Shown one piece after another: positions 7,421 through 14,318 of a stretch of DNA of 18,432 nucleotides (positions are counted from its first letter, which is position 1; every line of letters starts with the position of its first letter). A program made the position numbers and the translations under genes. Source of the stretch: Promethearchaeota archaeon (GTDB lineage: Archaea; Asgardarchaeota; Lokiarchaeia; Sigynarchaeales; SOKP01); NCBI GenBank assembly GCA_016839635.1, contig JAEOTV010000055.1, forward strand, positions 1 to 18,432, read 5' to 3'. The notes beneath the pieces are model-generated. The model was not told the DNA's origin and did not search any database. It saw only the letters and a program-made list of their open reading frames with translations.

Positions 7421-8890
7421 TTGAGTAGTGAAAGTATTAATGTCATGATTGGTTTAGAAGTTCACATTCAATTATCTAATCTCAAAACAAAACTTTTTTG
7501 TAGCTGTAGTAATGATTATCGAGCTTCAGAACCAAATTCCCATGTATGCCCGATCTGTATAGGATTACCAGGTACGCTTCCAGTTCTTAATAAAAAGGCA
7601 ATTGAATATGCTACTAGATTAGCAATTGCACTAAATTGCGATATCAATAATTACTTTTGGTTCTTTAGAAAGAATTACTTTTATCCTGATATGTCTAAGA
7701 ATTTCCAAATTAGCCAATATAATAAATCTGGGGGAAGAGCTTTTGCTGATAATGGGGAAATTACCATTAAATTAAATTCTCACAAGAAAGCTATTATTCT
7801 TAATCGGATTCATTTAGAAGAAGATCCAGCAAGATTAGTACATAAAGGAAGTATAGCAACTTCACCTTATACACTTGTTGATTATAATAGATCAGGCGTT
7901 TGTTTAATAGAAATTGTTACTGAACCGGTAATTAGCTCACCAGAAGAAGCTCGAGAATTTCTAAAACAGTTAAAATCAATAGTTCAATATTTAGGAATTT
8001 CAAATCTTAATCTTGAAGGTTCTGTTAGAGTAGATGCAAATATTTCGATTAAAGGGTATGAACGTAGTGAAGTGAAAAATATTAATAGTTTTAAAGAAGT
8101 TGAACGAGCTTTAAGACATGAAATTATTAGACAGAAAAACCTACTTAAAAGAGGAAAAGAGTTAATACAAGAAACGAGGCATTGGGATGATAAAAGAAGA
8201 ATCACAATTTCTATGCGAACTAAAGAATTCGAAGCAGATTACCGTTATTTTCCAGAACAAGATTTAGTTCCAATAGAAATTGATAATAGTTATATTCAAA
8301 AGGTTAGAGAGAAATTACCTGAAATGCCAAATGAGAGATCCTTAAGACTTCGGAGGGATTACAATTTATCTGAATTTGATTCTGACATTTTAGTTTTAGA
8401 CAAGGAAATTGCTGATTTTTATGAAGATGGTGTAAATTCTGAGGCTTCATTCGGTCCGAATGAATATAAGCAATATTGCAATTGGTTAATGAATGATATT
8501 TTAAGGTGGTTAAACGAGAAAGATATGATTCTGAAAGATACAAAACTTCATTCACATCAAATCGTTGATTTGATTAATTATGTCAATGAAGGAAATATTA
8601 CAACCAAAATTGCTAAAAGTATCATACATGATATGATGAGTGGTTATTCAATTCAAGAGATTCTTGAGATGAAAGATAAAAAAAGAATTTTTGATGAAAA
8701 ACTCCTTAAAGAATATAGTAATGATGTTATTGAAGAGAATCCTAAGATTGTAAACGATTGTCGAGAAAATCCCAAAGCAATAGAAGCTTTAATAGGAAGA
8801 GTAATGGGGAAAACAAGAGGTCAAGCTGATCCTCATATAACTCGAACAATAATGATTCAACTTCTAAATGAAAAAGGAATTGTGAAGTAA
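7421..8890 (+). CDS. gatB: Asp-tRNA(Asn)/Glu-tRNA(Gln) amidotransferase subunit B
   Basis: The kinase/transamidase subunit that binds the misacylated tRNA, phosphorylates the side chain and uses ammonia tunnelled from GatA. Signature motifs are MIGLEVHIQL near the N-terminus, a zinc-binding FCSC then CPICIGLPG (CxC...CxxC), RKNYFYPDMSKNFQISQY, IHLEEDPARLVH, VDYNRSGVCLIEIVTEP and the YRYFPEQDL segment. A helical YqeY-like tRNA-binding tail ends in GKTRGQADP. The open frame reaches back to GTG 7391, inside gatA. TTG 7421 is preferred for its ribosome-binding site and gives 489 residues. The archaeal Gln-tRNA enzyme is normally GatDE; GatB here lacks the GatE-specific inserted domain. Confidence 0.93.
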   Translation: MSSESINVMIGLEVHIQLSNLKTKLFCSCSNDYRASEPNSHVCPICIGLPGTLPVLNKKAIEYATRLAIALNCDINNYFWFFRKNYFYPDMSKNFQISQYNKSGGRAFADNGEITIKLNSHKKAIILNRIHLEEDPARLVHKGSIATSPYTLVDYNRSGVCLIEIVTEPVISSPEEAREFLKQLKSIVQYLGISNLNLEGSVRVDANISIKGYERSEVKNINSFKEVERALRHEIIRQKNLLKRGKELIQETRHWDDKRRITISMRTKEFEADYRYFPEQDLVPIEIDNSYIQKVREKLPEMPNERSLRLRRDYNLSEFDSDILVLDKEIADFYEDGVNSEASFGPNEYKQYCNWLMNDILRWLNEKDMILKDTKLHSHQIVDLINYVNEGNITTKIAKSIIHDMMSGYSIQEILEMKDKKRIFDEKLLKEYSNDVIEENPKIVNDCRENPKAIEALIGRVMGKTRGQADPHITRTIMIQLLNEKGIVK

Positions 8891-8899
8891 AAAACTTTT

Positions 8900-8918
8900 A
8901 AAAAAAGAATAAAAAAAA
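8900..8918 (-). terminator. T-tract terminator after the Roadblock gene
   Basis: On the minus strand two T-runs (8 T, then 7 T, separated by ATTC) start 5 nt past the Roadblock stop, in the 33-nt convergent gap with gatB. No hairpin is needed for archaeal termination. Confidence 0.55.
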
Positions 8919-8923
8919 TAATT

Positions 8924-9286
8924 TCAAATCATTGACTCAAGTGCTGTACTAGCAGCATCTAGCTTTAAATTTATTATACCTAATTTTGCTTCACGAGTAG
9001 TGATAATTGTTAAAATATTTCCTTTAATCTCACTAAATAGGATTTTTCCTTTTTCAGATTCAATAATCGCACTGAAAAATTGACCTTGTTCTAACTCTTT
9101 GGTTGCTCTCTGGCTAGCTTTTAGAATAAGAGTGACCATTGCCGCCACTGCCTCAGGATCTACCCATCCCGGTAAAGCACTTCCTTTAATTAATCCAAAT
9201 TTCTCAATCAAGGCAGCTCCGTGAACTCCCTTTATCGCCTTTAAACTATCGAGAATATCAATTATTTTTTCACTCATCTGACTCAA
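8924..9286 (-). CDS. Roadblock/LC7 domain protein
   Basis: A 120-residue single-domain protein. The opening helix (KIIDILDSLKAIKGVHGAALIEKFGLIKGSALP) matches the Roadblock/LC7 pattern of a helix, then strand xGaaliexdGlxia. The middle helix (DPEAVAAMVTLILKASQRATKEL) and the strands FFSAIIESEKGKILFSEI and NILTIITTREAKLGIINLKL complete the fold. In bacteria and eukaryotes these proteins regulate small GTPases such as MglA and Rag. Many copies are typical of Asgard genomes. The start is TTG 9286; ATG 9277 (MSEKIIDIL, 117 residues) is an equally good choice. No GTPase gene lies beside it. It is transcribed divergently from the GNAT gene across 142 nt. Confidence 0.85.
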   Translation of the reverse strand: MSQMSEKIIDILDSLKAIKGVHGAALIEKFGLIKGSALPGWVDPEAVAAMVTLILKASQRATKELEQGQFFSAIIESEKGKILFSEIKGNILTIITTREAKLGIINLKLDAASTALESMI

Positions 9287-9428
9287 TTCAAATTTATATT
9301 ATTGAGAATATTAATTCTTTATTTATTAAGTAAGTTTTAATTATATTTAAGTATAAGAATCTTGTTTAAAAAAGCTATTTTTTCTTAATTTATCAATATA
9401 ACAACAATAAAAAAGTATTGAGGAATAG

Positions 9429-10568
9429 ATGGTCAACATAATTTTTCGACATTATAGGAACGGTGATGAAAAACAGCTAGCTGATTTATTTAATCATGCT
9501 TTCAAAAGAAGTGTTGTAATAAGAACTCCCAGTAGTTGGCATTGGAGATATGTTAAATCCCCTGGATTTGAACCGGAAATGTGTCAAATCGCAGAAGATA
9601 CCGATAATAAAAAGATTGTGGGAGCAATTCTTGTTAATTTAATAGAGACAAGACCAATAGGTAAAAAAAAATACTTAATAGGGGATATTAATGATGTTTC
9701 TACCCATCCTAATTATATTAAAAGAGGAATTGCTTCTAAATTAATGGAAAACTCAATCAAATATATGAATTCAAAGGGATGCGATTTTTCAATGTTAAGT
9801 ACTGGATTAAAAGGTATTGCTCGGAGTAAAATTTACAAAAAATTTGGTTATTTTGATATTGAAAAACAGTGTTACTTTATTCAACTTCCAAATAGTTTTC
9901 AACTTATACGAAATTTCTTAGGATTTGCGTTTTTCTATCCAGTATTTTTTACTATATCTTATCTTCCTCGATATTTAAGTCGATTGAGAATGAAATTTAA
10001 GAAGATTCTTAAGGACTTTTCATATGAAATTAATCATAATAAAAAACATCTTGATTATATGAACGCTCTCAATATACTTACCCCAAAAAATTATGAGGGG
10101 TATCCAGTTTATAATAATTCTAAGTTTAATTGGGCACGTATAGAAGTTCCTTCGACCCAAAACGAGCCAACTTATATTATAATAAGAAAAGATAGTAAAA
10201 TAGTTGGGGGTGCTGTTATTACTCATCAAAATGCTAGAGCTTTGAAATATAAATTAAAACTACGGATAGGAATAATTCATGAAATATTTCTTGATGAGAG
10301 CGCATTTAATAATCCTCGCGATATATCTCTTGGTTATATGTATTTAATTGATAAAATTATTAGAGCGGCTAATTATAGATATTTGGGAGTTTTATTGTAT
10401 ACATCAAGTTTAAAAGCCAAGTTTTTGAACCAGGCTTTTAAAGGCATGAGTTTTTTTAAGATTCAAAATGACGTTATCATGGTAAAAGAATTAAAAAAAA
10501 ATATTAAATTCCCTAAACTTAAAAAACCTCTTTTTATTCCAACTTATTTAGCTCTTGGTGTGGTTTAA
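9429..10568 (+). CDS. GNAT-family N-acetyltransferase, two-domain
   Basis: A 379-residue protein. The N-terminal half is a GNAT domain: FRHYRNGDEKQLADLFNHAF begins strand 1, and the acetyl-CoA motif A is DVSTHPNYIKRGIASKLMENS, with K-R-G-I-A as the pyrophosphate-binding turn. YKKFGYFDIEKQCYF is the last strand. A hydrophobic, basic linker follows. The C-terminal half (YIIIRKDSKIVGGAVIT, then RIGIIHEIFLDES) resembles a second degenerate GNAT fold, as in Eis-like proteins. The substrate cannot be told. GAGG 5 nt before the ATG supports the start. It shares a divergent promoter region with the Roadblock gene. Confidence 0.78.
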   Translation: MVNIIFRHYRNGDEKQLADLFNHAFKRSVVIRTPSSWHWRYVKSPGFEPEMCQIAEDTDNKKIVGAILVNLIETRPIGKKKYLIGDINDVSTHPNYIKRGIASKLMENSIKYMNSKGCDFSMLSTGLKGIARSKIYKKFGYFDIEKQCYFIQLPNSFQLIRNFLGFAFFYPVFFTISYLPRYLSRLRMKFKKILKDFSYEINHNKKHLDYMNALNILTPKNYEGYPVYNNSKFNWARIEVPSTQNEPTYIIIRKDSKIVGGAVITHQNARALKYKLKLRIGIIHEIFLDESAFNNPRDISLGYMYLIDKIIRAANYRYLGVLLYTSSLKAKFLNQAFKGMSFFKIQNDVIMVKELKKNIKFPKLKKPLFIPTYLALGVV

Positions 10569-10635
10569 AAGACAAAAAAATAAATTTAGATCATTATTAT
10601 AACTGATTTTTAACTAAGAATTTTAATAGTTAGGA

Positions 10636-10789
10636 GTGTTAAAAATAGGAAAAGAGGTAAAAATTAGGTGCAGCAGCTCAAGCAGCTGGAGAAGGCTTAA
10701 AGAATTTAACTGATTCCGTTAATATAGCAAAAGAAGTGATTACTAAAGTATTAACCAAAGATAAAGATTTACCCGGAGCAAACAAATAA
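10636..10789 (+). pseudogene. Frameshifted small ORF of unknown function
   Basis: A short frame beginning GTG-TTA-AAA (MLKIGKEVK, from 10636) leads into an A-run at 10659-10663. Continuing one base later gives a 41-codon frame: LGAAAQAAGEGLKNL, then TDSVNIAKEVITKVL, ending DLPGANK and TAA 10787-10789. Neither half is a plausible gene alone; the second half has no start and a TAA immediately before it (10658-10660). Joined, they give a soluble amphipathic helical protein of about 50 residues. It could be a pseudogene, a sequencing error in the A-run, or a programmed frameshift. GGAG at 10633-10636 sits near the start. It occupies the middle of the gap between the GNAT and the membrane protein. 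Confidence 0.4.
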
Positions 10790-10867
10790 GAAAATGAATA
10801 ATAACTTTCTTAAGTTATCAGATTTTTATTATCTAAATTTACCTAAATTTTTAGAGAGAATAAAAAT

Positions 10868-11338
10868 TTGTCAGAATTTGTAAAATATCAGAACGTCTTC
10901 AGAGGTATTTTAATATCCGCTGTAGTTTCTTTTGTTGCTTATTTAATAACTTCAATAATATCATTTGGTGTTGGGTTCTTTATTTTTCCAGGTTTATTCC
11001 TCAATTTTGACCTACAATTTTTAATAGGAACTGTTGTTGGAGTAGTCTATTTTTTACGAAAAAGAAGACCTGATCAATCAATTTTACTATATGGAGTAAT
11101 AGTAGGAGTAGTTGGAGGAATTGTAGCAGCATTATTTATTGCAATATACCAATGGATATTACTCATTGATTTTTCTTATTTCGTTGGATATTTCTTAAGT
11201 AGCCTTATTACTGGAGTGTTTATTGGTTTCCTAATTGCTGTAATTGTGAGTGTATATTTTATGTATAGAGAAGTAAAAGAAGAAAGTCCAGAAAAAAAGC
11301 AAGAAGAAGACTTATTTAAAGATTTATTCGAAGATTAA
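10868..11338 (+). CDS. Four-helix membrane protein, unknown function
   Basis: A 156-residue protein with about four hydrophobic segments (roughly 12-34, 36-63, 72-97 and 104-132), rich in Gly, Val and Ile with glycine-zipper spacing (GVIVGVVGGIV). A positive loop RKRRPDQ follows the second segment, and a very acidic 24-residue tail ends KEESPEKKQEEDLFKDLFED. The positive-inside rule puts the RKRR loop and both termini in the cytosol. It starts with TTG (10868); an upstream in-frame stop at 10844-10846 leaves no ATG or GTG alternative. It resembles small archaeal 4-TM families in layout, but I do not recognise a specific family. Confidence 0.72.
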   Translation: MSEFVKYQNVFRGILISAVVSFVAYLITSIISFGVGFFIFPGLFLNFDLQFLIGTVVGVVYFLRKRRPDQSILLYGVIVGVVGGIVAALFIAIYQWILLIDFSYFVGYFLSSLITGVFIGFLIAVIVSVYFMYREVKEESPEKKQEEDLFKDLFED

Positions 11339-11499
11339 ATATTTATTAACTTATTTTAATTGGTTTTTTAATTGGATTTAATCTGATTGATCTTTCTTAT
11401 GAAAAAGAAATTTTCCTCAATAATTGGACTCTAAAAGAAATTAATTTCATGCATTTCTCATTCTAATTAGATTACAATTAATGATGTGAGGTACAAAAA

Positions 11500-11778
11500 A
11501 TGAGTAAAGCAATTAAATGGCAATATAATGAGTTCTTTCAATCTAGGAGAGAGAAATTAATAAATATGTTAATTAGTGAGATAATTTTTTTAAAGAAACG
11601 TTTTAAAGAAGCTGAGAAAAAAGATGAGATGGATTATCTTAAAAATGGATTAAATAGATTAGATTATCTCTTAAATATGTTGAAAAATAATAGCTCTGAT
11701 ATGCCTGAAGAAGATTTTGATAAAGTTATTATGCTGATTTATCAAATTTTTAAGGATATTGCTGAAAGCCTTGAGTGA
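11500..11778 (+). CDS. Small all-helical protein, unknown function
   Basis: A 92-residue charged protein with no membrane segment, signal or metal motif. It has a long amphipathic first helix (ending LISEIIFLKKRFKEAEKK), a second helix (MDYLKNGLNRLDYLLNMLKNN) and a third (FDKVIMLIYQIFKDIAESLE). This suggests a small three-helix bundle or a dimerising protein. GTGAGGT (11486-11492) lies 7 nt before the ATG and supports translation. Codon use resembles its neighbours. Family not recognised. Confidence 0.65.
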   Translation: MSKAIKWQYNEFFQSRREKLINMLISEIIFLKKRFKEAEKKDEMDYLKNGLNRLDYLLNMLKNNSSDMPEEDFDKVIMLIYQIFKDIAESLE

Positions 11779-11921
11779 GAACTTAAAGTAAATAAGAAAT
11801 AAATTCAATAAATAATCCGAAAGCTAATATAATTGCATTTACGGTACATTTTTCTTTCTTTTTATCTTGTATTTGAATCAAATTATAAAAAATGTTTTAG
11901 ATCCATAAAATCATTTATTAC

Positions 11922-11940
11922 AAAAAAGATTAAAAAAAAA
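11922..11940 (-). terminator. T-tract terminator after the SDR gene
   Basis: On the minus strand a run of nine T, the sequence AATC, and a second run of six T begin 10 nt past the SDR stop codon. There is no stem-loop, which fits factor-independent archaeal termination. Confidence 0.55.
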
Positions 11941-11950
11941 GGAAATAAAA

Positions 11951-12898
11951 TTACAATTTAATTAAAAGCCCAACTGCATCCATAAGGGTTTCTTTTCGAG
12001 GTAATCCTTTCATTAATTCGGATTTAACTCTTTCAGCTAGGATTTGAGGAGTCCAACGCTTACCATCATTACTGATCATATTAACAGCATGCCATCCTTG
12101 ATAAACCCAACATTTATCTCCAGCAACTCTAAATACTTCGCCAGTTATTTTTCTTGCATTATCTGATGCTAAAAACACTGCCATAGGAGCAAAATTGACA
12201 GGGTTAAAAACATCAAAACCAGTTTCATCTGTTTTACTCATAACATCTGCCATTGACGGTGTTGCATCAGTAGTAAGCCGTGTTCGAGCAATCGGTACAA
12301 GACAGTTGACTGTAGAATATTTTTTTAACTCCATTGCGGATATAATAGTAAAAGCAGCAATTCCTGCTTTAGCTGCACCATAATTAGATTGCCCCATATT
12401 CCCTAATAATCCAGCATCAGAAGCGGTGTTAATTATAGTCCCAAAATTTTTCAACTTCGGATCTGCCTTTCCTTTTTCTCTAAAATATGCAGCAGCATGA
12501 CGAGTCATGTTAAAAGTACCTTTTAGATGTACTGCTATAACATCATCAAATTCTTTTTCTGTCATATTAAAAAGCATTCGATCTCGGAGAATTCCTGCAT
12601 TATTAACTAAAATATCTAGTTTTCCAAATTCAGAAACCGCTTGATCAATAATACCCTTAGCTTTATCAAAATCTGTGACAGAATCATAATTTCCGACCGC
12701 CTTAACTCCCAATTTTTTACATTCTTCAGCTACTTCATCAGCAATCTTAGTGGGTTGCCCACTACCATCAAAACCAGCTCCGAGATCGTTGATTACTAAA
12801 TTACATCCTTCTCTCGCCAGTGCTAGTGCTTCTTCACGTCCTAAACCCCGACCAGCACCAGTTATTATGGCAACTTTTCCTTCTAGCATTTTTTCCAT
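11951..12898 (-). CDS. Short-chain dehydrogenase/reductase, HSD17B4/FabG-like
   Basis: A 315-residue NAD(P)-dependent oxidoreductase. It has a Rossmann motif TGAGRGLG (13-20), Asp38 in VINDLGAG (suggesting NAD preference), the NNAGILRD segment, and the catalytic S160, Y173 and K177 within NTASDAGLLGNMGQSNYGAAKAG. The insertion around 39-52 (NDLGAGFDGSGQPTKIADEV) and the overall pattern match the dehydrogenase domain of peroxisomal multifunctional enzyme type 2 (3-hydroxyacyl-CoA dehydrogenase) better than FabG. It is about 60 residues longer than the classical SDR core, at the C-terminus. A role in acyl-CoA oxidation or reduction is likely; the substrate is not proven. Met1 and Met4 are both possible starts. 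Confidence 0.85.
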   Translation of the reverse strand: MEKMLEGKVAIITGAGRGLGREEALALAREGCNLVINDLGAGFDGSGQPTKIADEVAEECKKLGVKAVGNYDSVTDFDKAKGIIDQAVSEFGKLDILVNNAGILRDRMLFNMTEKEFDDVIAVHLKGTFNMTRHAAAYFREKGKADPKLKNFGTIINTASDAGLLGNMGQSNYGAAKAGIAAFTIISAMELKKYSTVNCLVPIARTRLTTDATPSMADVMSKTDETGFDVFNPVNFAPMAVFLASDNARKITGEVFRVAGDKCWVYQGWHAVNMISNDGKRWTPQILAERVKSELMKGLPRKETLMDAVGLLIKL

Positions 12899-13059
12899 TT
12901 TTATTTCACTCTAATAAATTTGTTTTTATTTTTAGTTCAAAATTGTATGTGCTAAATAATATGTACTAATAAAAAATTATTTCTAAACTTAAGGATTTTT
13001 ATATTTATTATATTTTTAATTCGTGTATTACATTTTCCTTAAATTTATAGGGGATTTGC

Positions 13060-13560
13060 TTGGAATCAATTACTCATAATCTTACAGCGATTCTGATTCA
13101 GATTCTTTGTTTTAATTATTTTATTTATCCATTAAATATCATTTGTACAGTTATCTTTGCTTTATTCTCTCATTTCCTCTCTGACGCTTTATCTAAATTG
13201 ACATATCACACCCCAGAAGCTTTGAAGAAAGATAAATTTTGGATTATTTGGCATGTAATCATATACTTTGCATCTACAGGAATATTTATTATCTTTTTTA
13301 TTCCTTTCTGGCTAGCGATGTTATCTGTAAATATACCAGATATTATTGATTGGTTTATTTTGAGACCCATTCAAAAAAAGAGAAAAAGAAAGAATCCAGA
13401 TTCTGATTTGAAAAAAAATTATCTTTTCCATCAAATAACGGATTGGATTCGGGATAAATTGTTTTTTTGGCTTCCAGATTTAACCTATAAAAAATATGGA
13501 GTAATAAACGAATTAATAATGATAGGAATTTTATCAATTTTAATTGGGTTATATATTTGA
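13060..13560 (+). CDS. Polytopic membrane protein, possibly YdjM/DUF457-like
   Basis: A 166-residue protein with about four hydrophobic segments (roughly 8-38, 62-90, a weak amphipathic stretch, and 150-165). Conserved-looking polar residues sit near the membrane: His6 (SITHNL), SHFLSDALSKLTYHTPEA, WHVIIY, PDIIDW and FHQITDW. The order of His and Asp residues recalls membrane metal-dependent hydrolases of the YdjM/DUF457 type. That assignment is a guess. A basic loop QKKRKRKNPD lies in the middle. It starts at TTG 13060, supported by AGGGGA five nt upstream; no ATG is available. Its last 12 nt overlap the 3' end of the convergent DUF123 gene. Confidence 0.66.
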   Translation: MESITHNLTAILIQILCFNYFIYPLNIICTVIFALFSHFLSDALSKLTYHTPEALKKDKFWIIWHVIIYFASTGIFIIFFIPFWLAMLSVNIPDIIDWFILRPIQKKRKRKNPDSDLKKNYLFHQITDWIRDKLFFWLPDLTYKKYGVINELIMIGILSILIGLYI

Positions 13561-13959
13561 GAGATTCTGATCAAAATAATTTAAATTTTTGAAATAGAAT
13601 AAATGACTCGTACACTTGCAATCTGAGGAGCCAAAATTTTGTATTGAATTATCACAAATCTCAGATAATTCTTGAGCAATTTTACATTCTAGTGGTTCAA
13701 TTGAAGGAATTAAATAAACTTTTGTTATCAAGGATCGAAAATCTGCAAGGAGGTAATCAATATGCCAATGAATACTTTTGTTTTTCTTAATTAAAACATG
13801 CCTTTTTACTCTGTTCAATAAAGTTGAGGAACCATAATTTCCCATAGCTGAACCTACATAAAAATAGAATCCTTTATTGAATAATATTTTCCCAAGAGCT
13901 CCAACCATGAGTTGAATATTATTTTCTATGAAAACAATTAAGATATAAGTTCCTTTCAT
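13549..13959 (-). CDS. DUF123 (GIY-YIG-related) protein
   Basis: A 136-residue protein with the full DUF123 signature: GTYILIVF (3-10), FYFYVGSAMGNYGSSTLLNRVKRH (31-54, YVGS and Arg50), HWHIDYLL (64-71), Glu91 in PLECKIAQEL, and FGSSDCKCTSHLFYF (109-123). DUF123 is related to GIY-YIG nucleases and in some archaea is fused to endonuclease III. A DNA or nucleic-acid role is therefore likely, but no activity can be asserted. Here it stands alone. Its ATG directly follows the TAA of the upstream zinc protein (TAAATG), so the two are surely co-transcribed. Confidence 0.85.
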   Translation of the reverse strand: MKGTYILIVFIENNIQLMVGALGKILFNKGFYFYVGSAMGNYGSSTLLNRVKRHVLIKKNKSIHWHIDYLLADFRSLITKVYLIPSIEPLECKIAQELSEICDNSIQNFGSSDCKCTSHLFYFKNLNYFDQNLSNI

Positions 13960-14133
13960 TTAACTGCAATTCTTCTTATGATCGTGATAACACCCATCAC
14001 ATAGATATTCTCCGCATTTCTTGCAGATATTCGCACATTCTTCGCATATTTGGGTAAAACAATCCACGCATTCATACATTTCTCCTGATGTATTTTCCCC
14101 ACAATTCTCGCAAATAAGTTCTTCTTCACTCAT
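13960..14133 (-). CDS. Small cysteine-rich zinc-binding protein (B-box/zinc-ribbon-like), 57 residues
   Basis: Reads MSEEELICENCGENTSG onward. It has five CxxC pairs at residues 8/11, 22/25, 30/33, 37/40 and 45/48, then H50, H52 and C56, giving 11 Cys and 2 His in 57 residues. This would bind two or three zinc ions in a cross-brace, B-box-like arrangement. The rest is acidic and polar, with no membrane segment. The ATG at 14133 is the only sensible start. The gene abuts the DUF123 gene with no spacing, suggesting that the two products act together. It is not a member of a family I can name precisely. Confidence 0.8.
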   Translation of the reverse strand: MSEEELICENCGENTSGEMYECVDCFTQICEECANICKKCGEYLCDGCYHDHKKNCS

Positions 14134-14286
14134 TTTTCCATAATAAATTATTTCGATTAATTATGTTAAATATAAAATTAATCATAAAAACACCTATTAT
14201 TATGCGATGAATAACTTAGTATAGCTCCTTATTTTTAGATGATTATTTTGTTAACTAAAACTTTTTTACAATTCTTTAATTCAATA

Positions 14287-14295
14287 TTTATAATT
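14287..14295 (+). promoter_or_regulatory. TATA-like box for the flippase gene, likely leaderless
   Basis: TTTATAATT is centred 28 nt before the ATG at 14319, which places transcription start at or next to the start codon. No clear Shine-Dalgarno sequence precedes that ATG. Confidence 0.4.
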
Positions 14296-14318
14296 AATCT
14301 TGAGAACGCTCGTGATTT

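Noticed and set aside
11783..11881. 32-residue minus-strand ORF with one hydrophobic helix (TTG 11881, ends FIEFISYLL)
   Set aside because: It has no ribosome-binding site, a weak start, and a length expected by chance in AT-rich DNA. It stays a possibility only if conserved.
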